Under the pieces are notes generated by a model. It did no database searches. It saw only the letters and a program-made list of their open reading frames with translations, and was not told the origin of the DNA. Shown one piece after another: positions 15,838 to 21,329 of a stretch of 25,745 bases of DNA (positions are counted from its first letter, which is position 1; the number at the start of each line of letters is the position of its first letter). Origin of the DNA: an uncultured Collinsella sp. (GTDB taxonomy: Bacteria > Actinomycetota > Coriobacteriia > Coriobacteriales > Coriobacteriaceae); the NCBI GenBank assembly GCA_900542635.1, contig UQOJ01000029.1:1-25745 (forward strand), written 5' to 3'. The position numbers and the translations under genes were made by a program.

Positions 15838-16389
15838 CTAGGCAATCGCACTTTTAAGGTTGCGCATGACGCGCTGCTCGTTTGAAAGCACGGCGAGGCC
15901 AACGCGCGTTGTCACGCGTCGGCCACACAGGTCGAGCTCCAAATAAGCAGTGCACTTGCGTCTGTTAATTGTTTTGATAAGGCCTTCGTGGCCCAACAGT
16001 GGACCTGCCGTCACTATGACCTGGTCGCCATCTTTTAGGGCCTCGCTCATGGGGACTACGCGGTCTCCCCTGTGCGTAAAGCCGCCAATAAGCTGGATCT
16101 CTTCTTTTGCCAGCGGCACAAACTGACCGTCCTGGGAAAGCACCCGGGCAAAGTCGTCCATGCGCAGCAGATACTGTTGCACGGTACGGGGATCTGCCGT
16201 GTCGCAGATAAGATAACCGGGGAAGAGCGACTTGGTCGTATTGACCCATTCGCCGTGAACCTTAATCTCGGTTTGAAATTGGGGATAAAAGAGCTCTTGC
16301 ATGGCACCAGCCGGCACCATGTGCTCGATGCGCTCGCGCATTACATCTTCGCGACCGTTAATGACCTGGATCACATACCACACGAGCAT
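15838..16389 (-). CDS. Specialised NusG paralogue, processive antiterminator (LoaP/UpxY-like)
   Basis: The 183-residue protein has a NusG N-terminal domain starting VWYVIQVINGRED with the conserved SLFPGYL loop (about residue 54-60), and a C-terminal KOW domain (ALKDGDQVIVTAGPLLGHEG, about 118-136). Housekeeping NusG sits with secE and ribosomal genes; this copy is the first gene of a long polysaccharide operon, the usual place of LoaP, RfaH or UpxY-type elongation factors that let RNA polymerase read through terminators in such operons. Several starts are possible: GTG 16392, ATG 16389 and GTG 16383. AAGGGG ends 3 bp before the ATG and 9 bp before GTG 16383, which would give a typical MWYVIQV start. 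The structured leader upstream (16413-16645) is its likely target. Confidence 0.88.
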   Translation of the reverse strand: MLVWYVIQVINGREDVMRERIEHMVPAGAMQELFYPQFQTEIKVHGEWVNTTKSLFPGYLICDTADPRTVQQYLLRMDDFARVLSQDGQFVPLAKEEIQLIGGFTHRGDRVVPMSEALKDGDQVIVTAGPLLGHEGLIKTINRRKCTAYLELDLCGRRVTTRVGLAVLSNEQRVMRNLKSAIA

Positions 16390-16412
16390 CACCCCCTTGC
16401 TGTCTTACGTGT

Positions 16413-16485
16413 GGCTCACGGGGTTTGGGTATGGCTTCGCCAGGGCGCTTGTGCGCGAAGGCGCTCCATATTCAAACCCTGAGCC
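16413..16485 (-). promoter_or_regulatory. Leader hairpin just upstream of the NusG-like gene
   Basis: On the minus strand GGCTCA-GGGTTTG-AA-TATGG pairs with CCATA-CC-CAAACCC-CG-TGAGCC, giving 5, 7 and 6 bp helices separated by an AA/CC internal loop and a CG bulge. A further hairpin (CTTCGC/GCGAAG and GCGC/GCGC) fills the apical part. The foot is about 20 bases from the ribosome site. It has no U-tract, so it is not a terminator; it may be a binding site for the NusG-like protein or a translational control element. Confidence 0.6.
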
Positions 16486-16530
16486 CAGTCAGACAAGCAC
16501 GTGGCTCTGCCCCACCGTGAACGGTATGTA

Positions 16531-16592
16531 TAAAAGCAGCGCTGAAGTTGTTGGCGCGTATCGCAAATACACCAACAACTTCAGCTGGCTGC
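16531..16592 (-). terminator. Intrinsic terminator in the capsule operon leader (attenuator)
   Basis: Read on the minus strand, GCTGAAGTTGTTGG (16585-16572) pairs perfectly with CCAACAACTTCAGC (16554-16541), and an inner GTAT/ATAC extends it. A lower GCAGC (16592-16588)/GCTGC (16540-16536) helix continues the stem past a 2-base CA bulge. TTTTAT follows immediately (16535-16530). This is a good intrinsic terminator 140 bp before the first gene of the operon. Its 5' arm overlaps the 3' arm of the preceding hairpin. Confidence 0.72.
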
Positions 16593-16645
16593 GTGCGATC
16601 CAGTCAAGCGAATTCAAAACTGAACCGCACGCAAACAGCTGAAGT
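16578..16645 (-). promoter_or_regulatory. Putative antiterminator hairpin in the capsule operon leader
   Basis: On the minus strand ACTTCAGCTG (16645-16636) pairs with CAGCTGAAGT (16587-16578), and TGCGTGCG (16633-16626) with CGCACGCA (16597-16590), separated by a 2x2 internal loop and capped by 28 bases. Its 3' arm (16578-16597) is the same RNA that forms the 5' arm of the downstream terminator, so the two structures exclude each other. Confidence 0.68.
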
Positions 16646-16674
16646 ACTGCTACGCTTTGGCATGCAATCTACTA

Positions 16675-16705
16675 ATTATTTCATTTGAGAATTAACTCAA
16701 AACAA
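16675..16705 (-). promoter_or_regulatory. Candidate promoter of the capsule operon
   Basis: On the minus strand an extended -10, TGA-AATAAT (hexamer 16680-16675), follows TTGTTT (16705-16700) at a 19-bp spacing. Transcription would start near 16668, about 23 bases before the antiterminator hairpin. A TTTGAG-N6-CTCAAA inverted repeat (16684-16701) lies between the two hexamers, where a regulator could bind. Confidence 0.45.
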
Positions 16706-17120
16706 ATAAACAACGACGCATGACTTCTTTATTGGAGCTCGTGGTGTTTCTGGCACCGCCGTTACGGCCGGATGCTGATCGACCCTGTGCTTTTTGGCTT
16801 GCTGGAGCCGCGAGCACAGTTGAACTCATGTAACGTTAGGTATCTTAGCACAAGCTGTTAGCGAAACTGATTTGGGCTGCGTTGGACAACATATCGTTCA
16901 TTTGACGTGCTTAAGGGGGTTGTTTTGGGAGGTTGTTCACGTTGGTGCAGGTTATTGGGGCGCAAACAGTGATTAGAGTCGTTCCTGAAGCCCAAATGGA
17001 GCAGCGAGCTTCACTGGTAATTGCGATTGGATAACAAACTATGTACAGACATGGGAAATAAATTGTGCAACTTTTTGTTGGTGTGGGTGGAGTTTGTGGC
17101 TCGAGACATTTTGGCATGAA
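16706..17120. other. Non-coding region between capsule promoter and tRNA terminator
   Basis: About 415 bp without a credible gene. The only structure I see is CTGTGCT (16785-16791)/AGCACAG (16813-16819) with an inner GGCT/AGCC. Open frames here are short and overlap the tRNA or the leader structures. No repeats, insertion-sequence ends or attachment-site duplication were recognised. Confidence 0.5.
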
Positions 17121-17148
17121 AAAGGCCTTCGTAATACCGAAGGCCTTT
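17121..17148 (-). terminator. Terminator of the tRNA-Ala gene
   Basis: A perfect 11-bp stem, on the minus strand AAAGGCCTTCG (17148-17138) with CGAAGGCCTTT (17131-17121), loop GTATTA, runs into TT(C) to give a five-T tract. It lies 10 bases past the tRNA CCA end. Confidence 0.88.
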
Positions 17149-17158
17149 GCATTCACGA

Positions 17159-17234
17159 TGGTGGAGACGAGGGGGATCGAACCCCTGACCTCTTGACTGC
17201 CAGTCAAGCGCTCTCCCAGCTGAGCTACGCCCCC
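17159..17234 (-). tRNA. tRNA-Ala, anticodon GGC
   Basis: The 76-base cloverleaf on the minus strand has acceptor stem GGGGGCG/CGTCTCC with the G3-U70 pair that defines alanine tRNAs, D-arm AGCTCAGCTGGGAGAGC, anticodon stem CTTGA/TCAAG with loop CTGGCAG (anticodon GGC, reading GCC codons), and T-arm containing GGTTCGATCC. The discriminator is A and the CCA end is encoded (17161-17159). It has its own promoter and terminator. Confidence 0.97.
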
Positions 17235-17247
17235 GTGACGAGGAGAT

Positions 17248-17276
17248 ACTATAGGGGAAGTTGGCGCGGCGTGCAA
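17248..17276 (-). promoter_or_regulatory. Promoter of tRNA-Ala
   Basis: On the minus strand TTGCAC (17276-17271) and TATAGT (17253-17248) are spaced by exactly 17 bp, close to the sigma70/sigmaA consensus. Transcription would begin about 7 bases later, near 17241, leaving only a few bases before the tRNA 5' end at 17234. Confidence 0.8.
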
Positions 17277-17304
17277 GGACTTTTTTGGGTCAGGTTCAAA
17301 ATGC

Positions 17305-17946
17305 CTATTGATATAGATAAGCGATGGCAGTGCCGGTGTGGACTTGGATCTTGGCCGTGCTCCTGACGACGTTGCTAATGCCCGTATCGGCCAACAGACC
17401 CAGGGGGCTGTGATCTAGCTCCCATTCTAGGCCGCGTTCGCTTACCTCGGTGTTGGGGGCCATAGCAATGATGGAGAACGTCTTGCCTTCGGCGCCCTCA
17501 ATGGTCCACGATTCGCCTGTGCGAAGGATGCGGGCGACCACCTTGTCCTCGGCAATCCAGACTGGGACATCCTCGTAGCCTGCAAGCAACCCCAGTACGG
17601 ACAGGGCCATGTCGGGACGGCCGCCCGTAGCGCAAGTCGCAACCACTTCGGCACCCGGCCAGCGACGGCGGACGGAATCGAGCGCCAGCGCCAGATCGGT
17701 ATAGTCCTTGTAGGGGTTGTGGCGCTCAACTTCAAAGTCGGTGGCGGCATCGACCAACGCTCGGCCCGCATCGCTAACCGTATCGGCGTCCCCTACATAT
17801 ACATCGCAGGCCAGGCCGGCGCCCAGCAGCGCGTCGAGTCCACGGTCCACGGCGACAACGTTGTCGCACTCCCCCGCTAGTCTACGCAACAGATCTGCGC
17901 TCGCCACCACGGGCGAGCCGCAGACTACAAGTACTTTGCAAGCCAC
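17305..17946 (-). CDS. thiN: Thiamine pyrophosphokinase
   Basis: The 213-residue enzyme transfers pyrophosphate from ATP to thiamine to make the cofactor thiamine diphosphate. It shows the family motifs VVAVDRGLDAL (30-40), VGDADTV with metal-binding Asp (51-57), KDYTDLALAL (80-89), GGRPDMAL (108-115) and a C-terminal thiamine-binding beta domain (KTFSIIA, ISNVV). The GTG start at 17946 follows the HAD gene stop by 9 bp with a GAGG site close by. No TPP riboswitch is visible upstream, so it is probably expressed constitutively with the HAD gene. Confidence 0.9.
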   Translation of the reverse strand: MACKVLVVCGSPVVASADLLRRLAGECDNVVAVDRGLDALLGAGLACDVYVGDADTVSDAGRALVDAATDFEVERHNPYKDYTDLALALDSVRRRWPGAEVVATCATGGRPDMALSVLGLLAGYEDVPVWIAEDKVVARILRTGESWTIEGAEGKTFSIIAMAPNTEVSERGLEWELDHSPLGLLADTGISNVVRSTAKIQVHTGTAIAYLYQ

Positions 17947-17955
17947 GGCCCTCGC

Positions 17956-18645
17956 CTATCCCTCAAATGCAAGCACGCGGGACAGATCAAGCTCCTCGTA
18001 GCTGTCGATAAAGATATCGCAGTTGGCGCGCACGTCGTCGCGCTTCATGCGGCCGTGCGGGTCATAAATACCCACACGCTTAAAGCCGGCGACTCCAGAG
18101 CTCTTAAGGCCAAAGACCGCGTCCTCAAACACCCAGGCGCGCTCGAACTTGTGTCCATGGCGCTCTTCCAGGCGGCGCAGCGCCAGCTCGTACACATCGG
18201 GGAACTGCTTGGAGCGTCCTGCCTCACCCGTCGTGGTAACAAACTCCATATAAACGTCGAGCCCCGCACCTGCGAGTGCAGACTTCACCAGCTCGGCCGG
18301 TGTGGACGTAGCCACGCACATGGCAATGCCCTCCGCCTTCGCCTGCTCCAAAAATGCGAGGAGCCCCTCGCGCGGCGGCACCTTGGAGTAGCCATCGATC
18401 AGGATGTCGCTCAACTCGCGGTAGAGCTCCTCGCCATTTGCGCCAATGCCCCAGGTGTCGTGGTAGGCCTGGCACTCGTCCTCGAGCGACAAATGCTCAA
18501 ACTGGGCAAAATCGTCAACCGTCACGTCGACACCGTGGCGGTGCAATAATTCGGGCTGGGCATAGGCCCAAACGGGGGTGCTATTAACCAGCGTGCCATC
18601 GCAATCGAAAATAAAAGCAACCTTGGAAGCGGCGGTACGGGACAT
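17956..18645 (-). CDS. HAD-superfamily hydrolase, subfamily IA (beta-phosphoglucomutase/phosphatase-like)
   Basis: The 229-residue protein has the four HAD motifs: FIFDCDGTLVNST with nucleophile Asp14 and acid Asp16, the ATSTPAE strand (motif II), a lysine in GRSKQFPD (motif III) and WVFEDAVFGLKS (motif IV). An alpha-helical cap follows motif I, typical of subfamily IA sugar-phosphate phosphatases and mutases. The ATG at 18645 is chosen because AAAGG lies 7 bp upstream; an in-frame TTG at 18666 has none. Substrate unknown. It is first in a two-gene unit with thiN and divergent from glgB, sharing a control region with it. Confidence 0.87.
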   Translation of the reverse strand: MSRTAASKVAFIFDCDGTLVNSTPVWAYAQPELLHRHGVDVTVDDFAQFEHLSLEDECQAYHDTWGIGANGEELYRELSDILIDGYSKVPPREGLLAFLEQAKAEGIAMCVATSTPAELVKSALAGAGLDVYMEFVTTTGEAGRSKQFPDVYELALRRLEERHGHKFERAWVFEDAVFGLKSSGVAGFKRVGIYDPHGRMKRDDVRANCDIFIDSYEELDLSRVLAFEG

Positions 18646-18715
18646 AAACGAACCTTTCGATATCAAATGGTAAACATCCTGCTAAAAACGTTTTACCAAA
18701 CGTCAGCCAAACAAT

Positions 18716-18744
18716 TTTGAAACCCAAATTGGTAAAACTGTCAA
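18716..18744 (-). promoter_or_regulatory. Candidate promoter for the HAD-thiN unit
   Basis: A consensus TTGACA (18744-18739) lies on the minus strand in the centre of the perfect TGGTAAAAC inverted repeat. At 17 bp the -10 would be TTCAAA (18721-18716), a poor match. The position inside an operator-like repeat is suggestive. Confidence 0.3.
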
Positions 18745-18770
18745 GAGTTTTACCACGGCAATTCTGCCAG

Positions 18771-18779
18771 TGGTATAAA
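18771..18779 (+). promoter_or_regulatory. Candidate extended -10 promoter of the glycogen operon
   Basis: TGG-TATAAA (hexamer 18774-18779) is an extended -10 with one mismatch to TATAAT. There is no good -35; the inverted operator arm occupies that position. Transcription would start near 18786 and leave a leader of about 200 bases before glgB. Confidence 0.45.
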
Positions 18780-18852
18780 CATGTCGCTTACCGATTAAAC
18801 GCCCCCGCAAATCCGCTTTCGTCCATAAAACTAACGCACAGGTGTTATCGTA

Positions 18853-18904
18853 GTTTCTGCCGAAAGTTCCACCGAGCACGCGAGGTGGAACGAATCACAG
18901 AAAC
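18853..18904 (+). promoter_or_regulatory. Symmetric hairpin in the glgB leader
   Basis: GTTTCTG (18853-18859) pairs with CAGAAAC (18898-18904), then a 6x6 internal loop, then GTTCCACC (18866-18873) with GGTGGAAC (18884-18891) around a 10-base loop. There is no U-tract, so it is not a terminator. It ends about 88 bases before the chosen glgB start. A riboregulatory role is possible; no known riboswitch class was recognised. Confidence 0.5.
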
Positions 18905-18991
18905 TTCGCCGTCCCTTCGATTCGTGCAGCCTTGGACCTTTCGCATCTAGTCACCAAGGCAACACGCTGCCGCGTCATGATGGGATCAAAC

Positions 18992-21235
18992 GTGAGCGAT
19001 ACAAAGCTAAAGCCAACGGCTAAAAAGCCCGCAACCCGCAAACCGGCTCCGCACGCACCGGAGCTCTCCAAGGACGATGTCTATCTGTTTGGCATTGGTA
19101 TGTGGGAGCGCAGCTGGGAAAAGATGGGCGCGCATCCCGACACGCAGCAGCGCACGCGCGGCTGGCGCTTTTGCGTTTGGGCGCCTGACGTAAAGAGCGT
19201 CCATGTCATTGGCGAATTTAACGGCTGGGATGAGGAAGCCAACCCGCTGGTGCCCGTGCATACGAGCGCTATTTGGGAAGGTTTTATTCCCGGTGCCGAG
19301 CAGGGCCAGCTTTATAAATACCTCATCGAGACCAACGAGGGCGAAAAGCTTTACAAGGCCGATCCGTATGCTTTTAAGGCCGAGTGTCCTCCTGGCACCG
19401 CGAGCGTGCTGTGGACCCTCGACGGCTATAAATGGAACGATGCTGCATGGCTCAAGCGCCGCGCCGGCCATAACCACATGTCGCAGCCGCTCAACATCTA
19501 CGAGGTGCATATTGGCTCGTGGAAGCGCCACGGCGACGCGCCGCAGGGCGAGCCGGACGAGTACGGCAACTACCCCGGTCCCATGGATCCCTTCCCCGCC
19601 CAGCGTGGCGAGTTCTACACCTACGACGACCTGTCGGTGGAACTCGTGGACTACGTGCGCGACATGGGCTACACGCATATCGAGGTCATGCCGCTCATGG
19701 AGCATCCCTTCGACGGCTCCTGGGGCTACCAGACGACCGGCTACTATGCCGCCACGTCGCGCTACGGCAACCCGCAGCAGCTCATGCACTTTATCGATGC
19801 GTGCCACGAGGCGGGCATCGGCGTGATCATGGACTGGGTGCCCGGCGGTTTTTGCGCCGACTCCCACGGCCTTGCCACCTTTAACGGCCACATGCTGTTT
19901 GAGCACGAGATTCACCCCAACTGGGGTACGCACAAGTTTGACTTCGCCCGCGGCGAGGTTCGCTCCTTCCTGGTTTCTAACGTGCTGTATTGGCTCGAGA
20001 ACTTCCACGTTGACGGCATTCGCATGGACGGCGTGTCCAGCATGCTGTACCTCAACTTTGGCATCGACGATCCCGGCCAAAAGAAGTTCAACAAGTACGG
20101 TACCGAGGAGGACCTGGACGCCAGCGCGTTCATTCGCCAGGTCAACTGCGCCGTGGAGGCACACTACCCTGACGTGATGATGATGGCCGAGGAGTCCACC
20201 GCGTGGCCACTCGTGACCTATCCGCCGCAGGACGGCGGCCTGGGCTTCCACTACAAGTGGGACATGGGCTGGATGAACGACACCCTGCACTACATGCAGA
20301 CCGATTTTCCGTGGCGTCCCGGCAACCACGGGCTGCTGACCTTCTCCATCATGTACGCCTTTACCGAGAACTTTATTTGCCCGCTGAGCCACGATGAGGT
20401 CGTCCACGGCAAGTGCTCGCTGATCGGACGCATGCCGGGCGACTGGTGGCGCCAGTTTGCCGGCCTGCGCACGCTGGCTTTCTACCAGATGACGCACCCC
20501 GGTGCCAAGCTCAACTTTATGGGCAACGAGATCGGCCAGTTTATTGAGTGGCGCTATTACGAGTCCATCCAGTGGTTCTTGACCGAGGAGTACGAAACCC
20601 ACCGTCATCATCAGGCGTTTATCAAGGCGCTCAACCACCTGTACACTGCCGAGCCCGCCCTGTATGAGCGCGGCTACACCGACGACGGCTTTACCTGGAT
20701 CGACGCGGACAACTCCAAGCAGTCCATCGTGAGCTTTGTGCGTCAGGGCGAGGACGTCGACGACGACCTGGTGATCCTGATCAACTTTGACCCGGCGAGC
20801 TACGAGAGCTTCCGCGTGGGCGTGCCGCGCGAGGGTGACTGGGAGGTCATCTTTGACTCCGACCGTCCCGAGTTTGGCGGCAGCGGCTATGCCGGCGAGG
20901 AGCCCTACACCTGCTCGAGCGAGCCCTATCCCTGGAACGGGCAGATGGACTCCATCGAGATCAAGGTTCCCGGCCTGGCTGGCGTGGTGCTTAAGCGCCG
21001 CGGTCCCAGCAGCTATAAGCCGCCCGTGGTCGAGGAGCCAAAGAAGGCTACGCGCAAGCGCACGTCTTCGGTGAAGCCCAAGACCGCGGCCGCCAAGAAG
21101 GCTCCGGCTAAGGCTAAGGGAACCAAGTCTGCCGCCAAGCCCGCTGCCAAGACCACGGCCAAGAAGGCAGCCACCAAAAAGGCTGCTCCCAAGGCCAAGG
21201 CAGCTGCTGTTAAGGCTCCTGCCAAGAAAGCGTAA
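18992..21235 (+). CDS. glgB: 1,4-alpha-glucan (glycogen) branching enzyme with basic C-terminal tail
   Basis: The enzyme cuts alpha-1,4-glucan chains and re-attaches them in alpha-1,6 linkage. After a basic N-terminus there is a CBM48 domain (about residues 55-150, RFCVWAPD and VIGEFNGW) and a GH13 barrel with all three catalytic acids: nucleophile D346 in DGIRMDGVSSML, the acid in MAEESTAWP (E400) and D468 in LSHDEVVHGK. The C-terminal beta domain ends near residue 680 and is followed by about 65 residues almost entirely Lys, Ala, Pro and Thr, resembling a histone-H1 tail, not usual for GlgB. The GTG at 18992 has GGGA 6 bp upstream; ATGs at 18977 and 18980 and a TTG at 18932 lack a site. First gene of glgB-glgP-glgC-glgD. 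Confidence 0.94.
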   Translation: MSDTKLKPTAKKPATRKPAPHAPELSKDDVYLFGIGMWERSWEKMGAHPDTQQRTRGWRFCVWAPDVKSVHVIGEFNGWDEEANPLVPVHTSAIWEGFIPGAEQGQLYKYLIETNEGEKLYKADPYAFKAECPPGTASVLWTLDGYKWNDAAWLKRRAGHNHMSQPLNIYEVHIGSWKRHGDAPQGEPDEYGNYPGPMDPFPAQRGEFYTYDDLSVELVDYVRDMGYTHIEVMPLMEHPFDGSWGYQTTGYYAATSRYGNPQQLMHFIDACHEAGIGVIMDWVPGGFCADSHGLATFNGHMLFEHEIHPNWGTHKFDFARGEVRSFLVSNVLYWLENFHVDGIRMDGVSSMLYLNFGIDDPGQKKFNKYGTEEDLDASAFIRQVNCAVEAHYPDVMMMAEESTAWPLVTYPPQDGGLGFHYKWDMGWMNDTLHYMQTDFPWRPGNHGLLTFSIMYAFTENFICPLSHDEVVHGKCSLIGRMPGDWWRQFAGLRTLAFYQMTHPGAKLNFMGNEIGQFIEWRYYESIQWFLTEEYETHRHHQAFIKALNHLYTAEPALYERGYTDDGFTWIDADNSKQSIVSFVRQGEDVDDDLVILINFDPASYESFRVGVPREGDWEVIFDSDRPEFGGSGYAGEEPYTCSSEPYPWNGQMDSIEIKVPGLAGVVLKRRGPSSYKPPVVEEPKKATRKRTSSVKPKTAAAKKAPAKAKGTKSAAKPAAKTTAKKAATKKAAPKAKAAAVKAPAKKA

Positions 21236-21260
21236 CAAAGGCGTTACCACTGTAACTACC

Positions 21261-21275
21261 CGCCCCGCCGGGGCG
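21261..21275 (+). repeat. Short GC hairpin between glgB and glgP
   Basis: CGCCCC pairs with GGGGCG around a 3-base loop. It lacks a U-tract, so it is not a clear terminator. It may stabilise the glgB mRNA end or reduce read-through. Confidence 0.4.
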
Positions 21276-21293
21276 TAGGATACATGTCATAAC

Positions 21294-21328
21294 CGTTCCG
21301 GGAGAAACATCCCCGGGGGAAAGGAACG
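21294..21328 (+). promoter_or_regulatory. Hairpin covering the glgP ribosome binding site
   Basis: CGTTCC (21294-21299) pairs with GGAACG (21323-21328), whose GGAA is part of the AAAGGA ribosome site directly before the glgP ATG at 21330. An alternative inner CCGGG/CCCGG stem uses some of the same bases. Pairing would hide the ribosome site. Confidence 0.4.
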
Positions 21329-21329
21329 T

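Larger units (their letters stand above)
18668..18780. promoter_or_regulatory. Cluster of TGGTAAAAC half-sites (putative repressor operators)
   Basis: Five related half-sites lie within 113 bp of the divergent control region: TGGTAAAC (18668-18675), GTTTTACCA (18690-18698), TGGTAAAAC (18730-18738), GTTTTACCA (18747-18755) and TGGTATAAAC (18771-18780). The third and fourth form a perfect 9-bp inverted repeat around 8 bp; the first and second form a near-perfect one. The last coincides with an extended -10 for glgB. The arrangement fits a dimeric repressor acting on both transcription units. Confidence 0.6.

Noticed and set aside
16911..17276. 121-codon open frame on the minus strand
   Set aside because: It reads straight through the tRNA-Ala gene; the GGVAQLGERLTGSQEVRGSIP-like peptide is a familiar translation artefact of tRNA sequence, and there is no ribosome site.
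17947..18667. TPP riboswitch upstream of thiN or the HAD gene
   Set aside because: No CUGAGA-type or other TPP aptamer motif was seen upstream of either gene.
18668..18780. Repeated TGGTAAAAC words as a CRISPR or iteron array
   Set aside because: The copies are only 8-10 bases, alternate in orientation and have irregular spacing; no CRISPR-associated or replication genes are near. A regulator site fits better.
18717..18950. 77-codon plus-strand open frame before glgB
   Set aside because: It spans the operator cluster, the promoter and the leader hairpin, has no ribosome site and resembles no protein.
19007..21250. 747-codon open frame antisense to glgB
   Set aside because: Same effect of GC-biased codon use; no domain features, and it would overlap the whole catalytic gene.
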